28,949 nucleotides of DNA from a virus: IMG/VR virus record IMGVR_UViG_3300034061_002195, positions 1 through 28,949 of that record, one strand, 5' to 3'. This document shows, piece after piece, positions 1 through 6,657 of this stretch (position 1 is the stretch's first letter; the number at the start of each line of letters is the position of its first letter). Under the pieces are notes generated by a model. That model worked only from the letters and a program-made list of their open reading frames with translations. It was not told the origin of the DNA and did not search any database. A program made the translations under genes and the position numbers.

Positions 1-1
1 G

Positions 2-430
2 AGAGATAAGATAGATAGGGATGATAGAGGGGGTATGGGGGAGAAAGAAGGGAAAGAAAGAAAAGAGAGGGAGACAACCCTGGAGGGTAGAAAGCGCAGA
101 GGCTCCATCTACGACCACGACCAAATGCTCCAAATGTTTGAAGGTTTTTGGGAATACTACGACAAGAAGGTCGGCAAGGACAAAGCGATGGTCGCTTGGT
201 TCAAACTCACAGACGAGGAGGTGGAGAAAATCAGGAATACCCTTCCCGCTTATTTAGAGGCTCACCACGAGAAGAAGTACCGCAAAGACCCGGTAAGATA
301 CCTTTCGCATAAAGCGTTCAATGACGAGCCTGTAAATGCGTCAGAGAGGCATTCACAATTTAACCAACCCAAAACCTATGAATCAACCCCAATCACATCT
401 TACGCCCCTGAGCCCGGAATTGTACGCTGA
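2..430 (+). CDS. C-terminal part of a replication-initiator-like protein, 5' truncated
   Basis: This frame is open from base 2 with no stop, so the gene probably begins left of the window; an internal ATG at 35 would give 131 residues. The first visible stretch is highly charged (K, E, R, D, G) and is encoded by a purine-rich run. It is followed by a small helical domain with an aromatic FWEYYDKKVGK motif and AMVAWFKL, a pattern common near the C-terminus of phage replisome-organiser proteins. The end overlaps the start of the helicase gene by about 53 bases, which fits an initiator or loader translated just before its helicase. The role is inferred from motif and position; no catalytic motif is visible. 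The charged stretch could be an interdomain linker. Confidence 0.6.
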   Translation, partial: RDKIDRDDRGGMGEKEGKERKERETTLEGRKRRGSIYDHDQMLQMFEGFWEYYDKKVGKDKAMVAWFKLTDEEVEKIRNTLPAYLEAHHEKKYRKDPVRYLSHKAFNDEPVNASERHSQFNQPKTYESTPITSYAPEPGIVR

Positions 431-1751
431 GTACCAGGATCGGATGCTCGGCATCCTCATCTGCGAAATCCTCAAGCCGGGCGATATAGTCCTGCAACTG
501 CGGGAGGAATACTTTGAGGAAGGCAAGCGCAGGAATGTCTTTCGGGCCATTCGTGAACTTCGCAAGGAGGAGGTTCCGATCAACACGCTGACCGTCCACC
601 AGAAGTGCAAGGCTCTCAACTTTGGCATTGACCCGGTGTACCTGGCCACCATTGACAACGGCCTCTACACCGCAGACGGTTGGAAGCACTACCGGTTTGA
701 ACTGCACCAACGCTTCGTGCAGAGCCGCATCCACGAAATAAAAGTGGAGTTCTTGAAGCATCAAGATGTGGACAAACTGTATAACGAGATGCAGGAGATT
801 CGCTCCCTTGACCCTGATCCGATTGCGACCGAGGCCCACGAATTGCTTGTGGGCTATATGATGGAATTGGATTCCATTCTTTCGGGTCGGAAGCCAAGCC
901 GCATCACGCCCACCTACCATCCGAACACCGACCGCCTTATCACCGGTTTCAAGCCTTCCGAGTTCATCATTTTGGGAGGCAGACCTGCGATGGGGAAGAC
1001 CACCCTTGCGGTGCAGTACGCCTTGAACCAAGCCCTTGCAGGACGGCCCGTGGCCTTCTTCACGCTTGAGATGTCCACCGAGCAGTTGATGACGAGGCTT
1101 GTCAGCAACCTTTCGGACATTGATGGCGAAGCGTTCTTGGATGCGCAAAACCGCATCACCCAGCACGACTTTACGGAGATGGGCATTGCGGTGGACAAGG
1201 TGAAGAATGCTCCCCTGCACATCGTTGACATCCCTGGGGCCGACCCCGCAAGGATTGAACTTGAACTCCTCAAACTCATCAAGACCCACAAGATTGAGGG
1301 GGCGTACATTGACTACCTTCAGTTGATTTCGGCCCTGCCCGAAGACCGTAGCAAAGCGAGGATTGAGCAGGTTACCAACATATCCAAGTACATCAAGGCG
1401 ATATGTAAGAGGCTGAATATATGGCTCTGCGTGGTGTCTTCGTTGTCAAGGAATGTGGAGCAGAGGGAGAGCAAGAGGCCCAAGATGAGCGATTTGCGTG
1501 AAACGGGACAGTTGGAGTTTGATGCCGACAAGATTCTGTTTGTGTTTCGGCCTTCGGAGTATATGGATGATTCGGATTACAACAAGGAAGAGTTGAGGGA
1601 TGTTATGGAGATCCTATTTCGCAAGAACAGGAATGGCAGTATCGGTACTGCGATGGCTAAAGTTCAATTACAATACACAAAAGTGTTGGAATTTAGTGGA
1701 GATATACCTACCTTTGAGGAGAAGATTGCAACCAAAAAAGTCCCATTCTAA
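378..1751 (+). CDS. dnaB: DnaB-type replicative DNA helicase
   Basis: This encodes a 457-residue RecA-fold helicase that would unwind the phage replication fork as a hexamer. The N-terminal 130 residues look like the DnaB N-terminal helical domain (MLGILICEIL, VFRAIRELR). Walker A is GGRPAMGKTT at about residues 200-209. Walker B is YIDYLQL at about 310-316. An SSLSRNVEQR motif near 354-363 and the following RETGQLEFDAD match the conserved DnaB H3/H4 region. The ATG at 378 is preferred over an in-frame ATG at 336, because the extra 14 residues look unrelated and lie deep inside the previous gene. The stop overlaps the methyltransferase start by one base (TAATG), so the two are translationally coupled. 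Confidence 0.95.
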   Translation: MNQPQSHLTPLSPELYAEYQDRMLGILICEILKPGDIVLQLREEYFEEGKRRNVFRAIRELRKEEVPINTLTVHQKCKALNFGIDPVYLATIDNGLYTADGWKHYRFELHQRFVQSRIHEIKVEFLKHQDVDKLYNEMQEIRSLDPDPIATEAHELLVGYMMELDSILSGRKPSRITPTYHPNTDRLITGFKPSEFIILGGRPAMGKTTLAVQYALNQALAGRPVAFFTLEMSTEQLMTRLVSNLSDIDGEAFLDAQNRITQHDFTEMGIAVDKVKNAPLHIVDIPGADPARIELELLKLIKTHKIEGAYIDYLQLISALPEDRSKARIEQVTNISKYIKAICKRLNIWLCVVSSLSRNVEQRESKRPKMSDLRETGQLEFDADKILFVFRPSEYMDDSDYNKEELRDVMEILFRKNRNGSIGTAMAKVQLQYTKVLEFSGDIPTFEEKIATKKVPF

Positions 1752-3253
1752 TGAAATACGGATCCGTTTGTTCTGGCATAGAGGCCGCCTCGGTTGCTTG
1801 GCATTCCCTTGGATGGGAGGCTCAATGGTATTCGGAGATTGAGCATTTCCCTTCGGAGGTTCTCAAGCATCGTTTCCCCGATGTCCCCAACTTGGGGGAT
1901 ATGACTCAATTAACTTCAAACCCCACATTCAATGAAAAATCAATTGACCTTTTGGTCGGAGGAACACCGTGCCAATCCTTCAGCGTTGCCGGACTTAGAG
2001 GTGGCCTTGCTGACCCACGAGGAAACCTTATGCTCACATTTCTCGCATTGGCTGACACAAAGAAACCCAAGTGGATTGTCTGGGAAAATGTCCCCGGTGT
2101 GTTGTCAAGTAACGGAGGAAGGGATTTTGGAACCTTCCTCACAGCGTTGGGGAACATCGGGTATGGGTTCGCCTACCGGGTTCTTGACGCTCAACACTTC
2201 GGAGTCGCACAAAGACGCAGAAGAGTGTTTGTTGTCGGACACCTTGGAGATTGGCGACCTGCCGCAGCGATTTTATTTGAGTCCGAAAGCCTGCAAAGGG
2301 ATTCTAAGCAGAGCAGAGCGAAGAGGCAAGAAACTCCCACCGATGCTCAGGGAAGCGTTGGAGAGGCAGGCGATGTCAGTTGTGCAGGAGGAAATGTAAG
2401 TCCTTGCGTTACGAGCAAATGGAAAACGGGATATGGAGGGCCGAGTGGAAGCAATGAAACGGGTAATATGGTTTATGAGCAAGTCGCTCAACCGCAATAC
2501 TTTGAGAGCCATCCTAACGACTCACGAGTTACTGGCCCACACGATGTAGGTAACACCGTAAGCGCAAGGTATGGAACGGGAGGGGGGAACACTCCTATTG
2601 TTTCTCAACCATTCCGCAAAGTACGCAGGGCGCAATCCGAAACCGATTTTGAAACCTGGGAGAAAGACGAGAAAGCAAACACGCTGAATTGCTTTGACCA
2701 AGGGGATGTAAGGAGTACGAATGTTGTCGCTCAACCCATACCGATACTCGCTGGGGAACACCCACAAAAGGGGGTCAGCATTGATGTATGTCCAACGCTG
2801 CCAGCCGCAATGGGAATGGGTGGAGGTCACACACCATTAGTACCGCATCCCATTGCCGTGGACTGCTTCAACCAAACCATCAACGAAAAGACATCCCAGA
2901 CAATTGGCTCTTCGGCTTCGGATGTGAACCATTACGGGGCGGTGTTGGAGCAAAAAAATGTAGGTGCTTTGTGTGCGAGGGATTTCAAAGGTGTTGGAAG
3001 CCAATATGTAGATGAAGGAAAGTGTATTGCATCACCGGTCACAATGGCGATTCGTAGGCTGACTCCAAAAGAGTGCGAACGGTTGCAGGGATTCCCCGAT
3101 GATTGGACAAAGATTCCCTATCGCAACAAACCTGCTGACCAATGTCCCGATGGGCCAAGGTACAAAGCCTGCGGGAACTCAATGGCCGTACCGGTGATGC
3201 GGTGGATTGGACAAAGAATTGAATATGTTGAATCGTTAATGAAAGACCTATGA
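1751..3253 (+). CDS. DNA cytosine-C5 methyltransferase
   Basis: This 500-residue enzyme transfers a methyl group from SAM to cytosine C5 in DNA, probably protecting phage DNA from host restriction. Motif I is at the N-terminus (GSVCSGIEAASVAW). Motif IV, GGTPCQSFS, carries the catalytic Cys74. Motif VI is ENVPGV (112-117) and motif VIII is QRRRRVFVV (154-162). The C-terminal part has RRLTPKECERLQGFP (motif IX region) and KACGNSMAVPV (motif X, about 472-482). About 260 residues between motifs VIII and IX form a low-homology target-recognition region with recurring glycine-rich units ending in TPIV or TPLV. A second open frame of 155 codons lies wholly inside the 5' half. Stop and start overlap the neighbouring genes. 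Confidence 0.95.
   Translation: MKYGSVCSGIEAASVAWHSLGWEAQWYSEIEHFPSEVLKHRFPDVPNLGDMTQLTSNPTFNEKSIDLLVGGTPCQSFSVAGLRGGLADPRGNLMLTFLALADTKKPKWIVWENVPGVLSSNGGRDFGTFLTALGNIGYGFAYRVLDAQHFGVAQRRRRVFVVGHLGDWRPAAAILFESESLQRDSKQSRAKRQETPTDAQGSVGEAGDVSCAGGNVSPCVTSKWKTGYGGPSGSNETGNMVYEQVAQPQYFESHPNDSRVTGPHDVGNTVSARYGTGGGNTPIVSQPFRKVRRAQSETDFETWEKDEKANTLNCFDQGDVRSTNVVAQPIPILAGEHPQKGVSIDVCPTLPAAMGMGGGHTPLVPHPIAVDCFNQTINEKTSQTIGSSASDVNHYGAVLEQKNVGALCARDFKGVGSQYVDEGKCIASPVTMAIRRLTPKECERLQGFPDDWTKIPYRNKPADQCPDGPRYKACGNSMAVPVMRWIGQRIEYVESLMKDL
1932..2399 (+). CDS. nested overlapping gene inside the methyltransferase (conserved phage protein of unknown function)
   Basis: A 155-codon ATG-started frame lies in the +1 frame of the methyltransferase, overlapping its residues of about 61-216. 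I do not treat it as a shadow because its protein resembles a family I recall from many phages. Family hallmarks visible here are FWSEEHRANPS near the start, a middle with SGMGSPTGFLTLNTSE, then LSDTLEIGDLPQRFYLSP and KACKGILSRAERRGKKLPP up to LREALERQA at the end. The resemblance is strongest in the last 60 residues. The function of the family is unknown to me. The ATG follows the bases aatgaaaaatcaa without a ribosome site, as for other genes here. Alternatively it could be a spurious frame kept open by the strong constraint on the methyltransferase. Confidence 0.6.
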   Translation: MKNQLTFWSEEHRANPSALPDLEVALLTHEETLCSHFSHWLTQRNPSGLSGKMSPVCCQVTEEGILEPSSQRWGTSGMGSPTGFLTLNTSESHKDAEECLLSDTLEIGDLPQRFYLSPKACKGILSRAERRGKKLPPMLREALERQAMSVVQEEM

Positions 3254-3396
3254 AATACGCAGGAGAATGCCCGAACCACGGACTTGTGGCCCACGATGCA
3301 GACCAAAGGACTATTGACCTCAAAGGTGGCCCATTCTGCCCCTACTGCGGAAGGCTCGTTTTGGTTCTGAAAACGGATAAAAAGAAGAAGAAATAG
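3250..3396 (+). CDS. small zinc-ribbon-like protein
   Basis: This encodes 48 residues (MKYAGECPNHG ... FCPYCGRLVLVL, lysine-rich tail). Cys7/His10 and the CPYC pair at 30-33 form a likely four-ligand zinc-binding knuckle of the rubredoxin or zinc-ribbon type. The start overlaps the methyltransferase stop by four bases (ATGA), and the stop lies two bases before the next start, so it belongs to the same transcript. The role is unknown; small zinc ribbons in phages often bind nucleic acid or protein. It is a real gene candidate because of the tight packing and the ordered cysteine motif. Confidence 0.6.
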   Translation: MKYAGECPNHGLVAHDADQRTIDLKGGPFCPYCGRLVLVLKTDKKKKK

Positions 3397-3398
3397 AA

Positions 3399-3923
3399 AT
3401 GGAACAGAAAGTCGGTTTGATTGAAAACAAGATGTCCGAGAACATCATCTCGGTGGTTGCGTCCTACTTCGGCATCACTCCAGAGGAGTTGCAGAAGAAG
3501 ACCCGCAGGGCTAACATCGTCCACGCCCGGCAGATATGCACCTTCCTCATCCGCAAGTACACCAAGATTAGCAAACTGTCTTTGGGGCGAGTTTACTTCA
3601 ACCAAGACCATAGCACGGTCATTCACTCCATCCGATTGATTGAAGATGAAGCGACCCACAACATCCGGGGAACTCGCAAGGATTTGGAGAACATCTGCAA
3701 CATCATTGAAGGCAAAGCCCCTGCGTTCAAGTCAAAGATTAAGACCAAGTTCTGCGTCCTCCTGCGATGCGATGATATGAAGGATGAATACTATGGCTTT
3801 TGGGACAACTCGGTGGAAGCCAATGTCTGCCTCCAGGATAGAATCAAGTCGCTTGTCGGTAAGAAGAAAGACCGATGTGTTGAGAGTACGATGATTAAAG
3901 TGAAGATGATTAACAATGCCTAA
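3399..3923 (+). CDS. stand-alone DnaA domain IV (DnaA-box-binding) protein
   Basis: In this 174-residue protein, residues of about 14-95 match the C-terminal DNA-binding domain of the bacterial replication initiator DnaA. There is a VHARQICTFLIRKYT helix (41-55) and then the signature loop-helix FNQDHSTVIHSI (67-78), in which DHSTV contacts the DnaA box. The AAA+ ATPase domain of DnaA is absent. The C-terminal 80 residues are basic and unrecognised. It may bind DnaA boxes in the phage origin or compete with host DnaA. A second in-frame ATG at 3432 is an alternative start. The gene overlaps the next one by eight bases. Confidence 0.85.
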   Translation: MEQKVGLIENKMSENIISVVASYFGITPEELQKKTRRANIVHARQICTFLIRKYTKISKLSLGRVYFNQDHSTVIHSIRLIEDEATHNIRGTRKDLENICNIIEGKAPAFKSKIKTKFCVLLRCDDMKDEYYGFWDNSVEANVCLQDRIKSLVGKKKDRCVESTMIKVKMINNA

Positions 3924-4242
3924 ACCCAAATCAACCCCCTTAGAGCTATTTATGGATTGGCTATCCAACCAACCCGGCTTGGTGCTGAAGACCGTAGTAA
4001 TGAAGAAGGCTGACAAACTTCATCAGCGCGAGGAAATCAATCACTTGAAAGCCGCCTATGCAGAAGGGTACGACAACTACTCGCACCCCAAGAATTACAC
4101 GATTGACGCTTCCGAATGGTATGCCCGGAAGTACAAGCGTTCCGAAAAAATTGGCTGCCGAAAACCTAAACCTTTCTACAAACCCAAAGAAAATGTCACA
4201 ACAAAACCCACCAAAAGTTTACGCAAAAGGGATTTACGTTAA
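3916..4242 (+). CDS. small conserved phage protein of unknown function
   Basis: This encodes 108 residues, basic at the C-terminus. The segment EINHLKAAYAEGYDN followed by DASEWYARKYK resembles a short module seen in many phage early proteins (an EAYEQGY-type helix followed by an aromatic helix), whose function I do not know. The PKPKSTPLELFMDWL start suggests an N-terminal amphipathic helix. It overlaps the gene before by eight bases and the SSB-like gene after by 50 bases. No membrane segment or catalytic motif is visible. Confidence 0.7.
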   Translation: MPKPKSTPLELFMDWLSNQPGLVLKTVVMKKADKLHQREEINHLKAAYAEGYDNYSHPKNYTIDASEWYARKYKRSEKIGCRKPKPFYKPKENVTTKPTKSLRKRDLR

Positions 4243-4465
4243 CAAGAAGATTATCGCAGGCAAGGAGCTTGTTGAACTCTCTTTTAATGCAGACCAATTC
4301 GCTGCCTGGCTTCAGGAACACAAAGACGATAAGGGCTATGTCCGAGTCGCTTGTTGGCCGAAGCGTGAAGCGGATAAGTACGGCACTCACAATGCCGAGT
4401 TGAATACCTGGAGACCTACCCCAAAGGCAGATGTTCAGGAGACCAAAGATGATATGCCCTTCTAA
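4193..4465 (+). CDS. single-stranded-DNA-binding-like small protein
   Basis: This encodes 90 residues. The N-terminal part (PKVYAKGIYVNKK ... LVELSFNADQFAAWLQEH) and then GYVRVACWPKRE look like an OB-fold-sized beta-rich module. The C-terminus is acidic and ends DDMPF, the tip found on bacterial and phage SSB proteins that recruits partner enzymes. Replication context supports an SSB-like role, but it is shorter than canonical SSB and I infer rather than recognise the fold. The start at 4193 is preferred to a far upstream in-frame ATG at 4058, because those 45 residues are low-complexity and overlap the previous gene. The TAATG junction at 4465 couples it to the next gene. Confidence 0.6.
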   Translation: MSQQNPPKVYAKGIYVNKKIIAGKELVELSFNADQFAAWLQEHKDDKGYVRVACWPKREADKYGTHNAELNTWRPTPKADVQETKDDMPF

Positions 4466-4656
4466 TGGGGTCAGTCTTTAAATGGCCGACCATCCTTTGC
4501 GGATTGTTGTGCGTTGCGAAGCTCATCAGCCCTACGATTATTTCGTGGGGTTGGTGCTTTGCTCCTTTATGGATTACGCTGATGTTCGTCTTTGCGGTGT
4601 TCATCGTCATCCTGCTGACCTCGTTCTTCATCAAGCCAAAACACCTAACCCATTAA
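4465..4656 (+). CDS. small membrane protein with two transmembrane segments
   Basis: Of the 63 residues, nearly all are hydrophobic: one segment is about residues 7-25 (PTILCGLLCVAKLISPTII) and a second about 34-54 (PLWITLMFVFAVFIVILL). A short basic tail follows. The start overlaps the previous stop (TAATG). Small two-helix proteins of this kind, with a WGW/APLWI motif between helices, are frequent in phage early regions and have no known role. A frame at 4482-4676 covers the same bases but gives no sensible protein, so I chose this one. Confidence 0.65.
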   Translation: MGSVFKWPTILCGLLCVAKLISPTIISWGWCFAPLWITLMFVFAVFIVILLTSFFIKPKHLTH

Positions 4657-4678
4657 CCCCTAATCATAAGCCGTGAAG

Positions 4679-4972
4679 ATGTACCGTTTAAGGTCAGTCA
4701 ATCCAAAATACGACCTGTTTCTAATGGCAGAAAATGTGAACGAACTATCCTTTTCGCTGTACCCTTACGTAATAAAGAATGGCATTCGGGTAATGTATGC
4801 GTTTAAAGAACATGAGTTGGAAGGCGTTGATTTGAAAGAGTTACCCGAAGGGGCGTACATCATTACCGAGTACGAACATGGCCAAGTCGTAGAAGCAAAC
4901 AATTTTGGAAGTTGCACTATTTGCAAACCCCCAACCCCCATAACCCGTGAAAGAGCATTTCCAACCGATTGA
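4679..4972 (+). CDS. hypothetical protein
   Basis: This encodes 97 residues from the ATG at 4679; a GTG at 4673 would add two residues. The sequence alternates beta-like and acidic stretches (YDLFLMAENVNELSFSLYPY, ELPEGAYIITEYEHG) and ends with a CTIC pair and a proline-rich tail. I do not recognise a family. Its position between a membrane protein gene and another small gene, with a 26-base overlap downstream, supports it being a real member of the early operon. Confidence 0.55.
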   Translation: MYRLRSVNPKYDLFLMAENVNELSFSLYPYVIKNGIRVMYAFKEHELEGVDLKELPEGAYIITEYEHGQVVEANNFGSCTICKPPTPITRERAFPTD

Positions 4973-5156
4973 TGTGCTGACCCTCCTGCAAGAGTTCGTC
5001 TTGCAGAAGCATCTATCCAAGCCGACCTTTGACAAGATGAATGCTTACGCTCAAAAGAAATGCCTCTTCTACTCCGAGAAAGTCCACGAGGACATCTCCA
5101 ATCTTGCGGAGAGGCTCTACGAAATTGCTGAATTAAACGACTTCAATGCCTGTTAA
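4947..5156 (+). CDS. hypothetical small helical protein (GTG start)
   Basis: This encodes 69 residues beginning at GTG 4947, inside the end of the previous gene. It is predicted to be mostly helical (DVLTLLQEFVLQKHLS, DISNLAERLYEIAELNDF). There are no cysteine pairs, membrane segments or known motifs. It overlaps the nuclease gene by 11 bases. The next in-frame ATG is at 5037 and would leave only 39 residues, so the GTG start is more likely. The function is unknown. Confidence 0.55.
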   Translation: MKEHFQPIDVLTLLQEFVLQKHLSKPTFDKMNAYAQKKCLFYSEKVHEDISNLAERLYEIAELNDFNAC

Positions 5157-5562
5157 ATGCCCAAGCCCCAAGGTTCGCGAACCATTAGAATACGACCTCC
5201 AAAAGAGCGTTTGTCAATACCTGCGCCTCCAATACCCGACCCTAATATTCACTTCAGACCTTTCGGGCATACGGATGCCGATGGGCCTTGCCGTTAAGAC
5301 CTCCAAACTCCGCTCCTCCAGGGCCATCCCCGACCTGCTCATCTTTGAGGCACGGAAAGGATATCACGGCTTGTTCATTGAGTTGAAGCGACCGGGGGTC
5401 AAGTTCTTCAAGAAGGACGGCATCACCCCGGCAACCGAACACTTTGCCGAGCAATGGGAGATGGTCAAGAGGCTGAACGCCAAAGGCTATCTCTCCGCAG
5501 TCGCTGACTCTTACGAGAAAGCCGTTGCTCTGATTGACTCATATCTTTCCACAAATAAGTAA
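5146..5562 (+). CDS. VRR-NUC domain nuclease
   Basis: This 138-residue protein spans a whole VRR-NUC domain, a PD-(D/E)xK nuclease fold found alone in phages and in Holliday-junction or flap-type nucleases. Visible core: E14 and Q19 in EYDLQKSVCQYLR, SDLSGIRMPMGLAVK (37-51), PDLLIFEAR (62-70) with catalytic Asp63, and FIELKRPG (77-84) with the E-x-K pair Glu79 and Lys81. H99, Q103 and the C-terminal helix (KAVALIDSYL) complete the fold. It probably trims or resolves DNA branches during phage replication or packaging. Its stop overlaps the predicted promoter element of the next gene. Confidence 0.88.
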   Translation: MPVKCPSPKVREPLEYDLQKSVCQYLRLQYPTLIFTSDLSGIRMPMGLAVKTSKLRSSRAIPDLLIFEARKGYHGLFIELKRPGVKFFKKDGITPATEHFAEQWEMVKRLNAKGYLSAVADSYEKAVALIDSYLSTNK

Positions 5563-5567
5563 CTTTG
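5560..5567 (+). promoter_or_regulatory. Bacteroidota-type -7 promoter element
   Basis: TAACTTTG matches the TAnnTTTG -7 consensus of the primary Bacteroidota sigma factor. It begins in the stop codon of the nuclease gene and lies 20 bases before the start of the next gene. No clear TTTG -33 element is present at the usual spacing. It probably starts a second early transcript covering the genes from 5588 onward. Confidence 0.5.
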
Positions 5568-5587
5568 CTTAAATAAACCCCCATAAA

Positions 5588-5803
5588 ATGAGCGACTTTA
5601 AACCATACCGAAAAAAACAATTAGGCGAAATGCGACCTTACCTCGTTGGTGAGGTTTTGAGCGATTCCGTGTCAATATCAAAAGAAGACAGGGAGAATGG
5701 TAGCCCAAAGGAAGGCGATATGATTTCTCGTAATCCAGAGAATCATTCAGACCAATGGCTCGTCTCAAAGGAGTTCTTTGAGGCTAACTACGCACTTGTA
5801 TGA
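5588..5803 (+). CDS. small conserved phage protein of unknown function
   Basis: Of the 71 residues, the pattern PYRKKQLGEMRPY, VSISKEDRENG, GDMISRNPENHSDQWLVSKE and FFEANY is one I recall from a short protein found in very many phages, usually among early or accessory genes and without assigned function. It is polar, with no membrane segment, and suits a small beta-hairpin plus helix. The start follows an A/T-rich leader without a Shine-Dalgarno sequence. The stop overlaps the next start by four bases (ATGA). Confidence 0.75.
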   Translation: MSDFKPYRKKQLGEMRPYLVGEVLSDSVSISKEDRENGSPKEGDMISRNPENHSDQWLVSKEFFEANYALV

Positions 5804-5913
5804 ACATAGTTGTAATGTGCATCGGGTATGTCCTTTGGTTCTATGCGGGACTTTCAGTTGGAAGGTCATACGAAAAATGGAAATCTTTAAAAGGATATGA
5901 CAAATATGAATAA
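5800..5913 (+). CDS. 37-residue membrane peptide
   Basis: This encodes 37 residues (MNIVVMCIGYVLWFYAGLSV, then a polar basic tail). A single transmembrane segment covers about residues 2-20. The start overlaps the previous stop by four bases and the end overlaps the next gene by 17 bases. This tight packing and the clean hydrophobic-then-polar plan support a real gene. No family is recognised; it might act at the host membrane. Confidence 0.5.
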   Translation: MNIVVMCIGYVLWFYAGLSVGRSYEKWKSLKGYDKYE

Positions 5914-6382
5914 ACGAATCCTCATCAAAGAAGGCGAGAATTGGGCCGAGAACGACCCGATGCTTCCCACAATGGGAACAGTTTGGAAAAGGGAATACGA
6001 GTTCACGGAGTCGTGCCTTTACAAGAACACCGGTACGGAAGGCTACGGCATCAACAAACTCTGGGGCGTGTCGGGCTTCCCTTATCACAAGCGGAACTCG
6101 GTTCGCATCTGTTGGATGTCAAGCGAGGAAGGGCAGTACATCAAGATGTACGCCACCGCCTACATCAACGGACGCAGGGAAATTCGTTATCTCTGCTCGG
6201 TGCAACCTGGGCAGAAGGTATGGTGCTTGATTTCCAACCAAGGCAACAACGCTTCGGTATGGATTAACAGTTATTCCACCACCTTCAAGGTACGCATCCC
6301 GTTTATCACCTACACGCTCCCGGCTTACTTCGGAGGCATTCCACCTGCCCCGCAGGATATGGTCATCATTCGTTCAAAATAA
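5897..6382 (+). CDS. hypothetical protein, probably beta-rich
   Basis: This encodes 161 residues; a second ATG at 5906 is an alternative start. The composition alternates aromatic and hydrophobic residues (EYEFTESCLYKN, GINKLWGVSGFPYHKRNSVRI, YIKMYATAYINGRREIRYL), suggesting an all-beta fold. I recall similar proteins from Bacteroidota genomes and their phages, with the same order TESCLY, NKL.G...G..HHK or PYHK, SVRI, AY.NG.R, and no known role. No signal peptide or catalytic residues are evident. It lies six bases before the next gene. Confidence 0.65.
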   Translation: MTNMNKRILIKEGENWAENDPMLPTMGTVWKREYEFTESCLYKNTGTEGYGINKLWGVSGFPYHKRNSVRICWMSSEEGQYIKMYATAYINGRREIRYLCSVQPGQKVWCLISNQGNNASVWINSYSTTFKVRIPFITYTLPAYFGGIPPAPQDMVIIRSK

Positions 6383-6387
6383 ACGCT

Positions 6388-6657
6388 ATGCCAGAGTTCA
6401 GAGGCTGGATGATTACGAAGTCATCCGCAAAAGGCAAGAAATACACGGCCACCAAAGATGGGAAGACCGTTCAGTTCGGGGCATCGGGCTACACCATATC
6501 CCCCGGCACTCCGAGGGGGGACAACTACTGCTCCCGATCCAACGGCATCAAGTCGGAAACCCATTCTCCAAATTGGTTTGCAAGGGCGTTGTGGTCTTGC
6601 AGAGGAGCCAAAAGCGCAGACAAGAGACCGTTCTTCGGGGAGATAGACCTTCCGTAA
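6388..6657 (+). CDS. small basic phage protein with KKY...GKT..FG motif
   Basis: In these 89 residues, the pattern KGKKYTATKDGKTVQFGASGY then a block of RGDNYCSRSNGIKS and WFARALWSC resembles a short family found in phages and giant viruses, in which a KKY / GKT / FG start is followed by an arginine-rich RRR-Y-RH segment and a W-x-W end (the DUF5754-like type). The role is unknown; a nucleic-acid or virion-associated function has been guessed for relatives. The second half is a divergent version with cysteines replacing the usual histidine. The assignment rests on memory of the motif order. Confidence 0.6.
   Translation: MPEFRGWMITKSSAKGKKYTATKDGKTVQFGASGYTISPGTPRGDNYCSRSNGIKSETHSPNWFARALWSCRGAKSADKRPFFGEIDLP

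Noticed and set aside
393-1289. A 298-codon frame opposite the helicase gene
   Set aside because: It covers the Walker A and B part of the helicase in reverse and has no recognisable motif.
4058-4192. N-terminal extension of the SSB-like gene
   Set aside because: The 45 extra residues are Thr/Pro/Lys-rich and lie wholly within the previous gene, so the ATG at 4193 is preferred.
5545-5553. Possible DnaA box (CTTTCCACA)
   Set aside because: It is a single copy with one mismatch inside a coding region. An origin needs a cluster, which was not seen.
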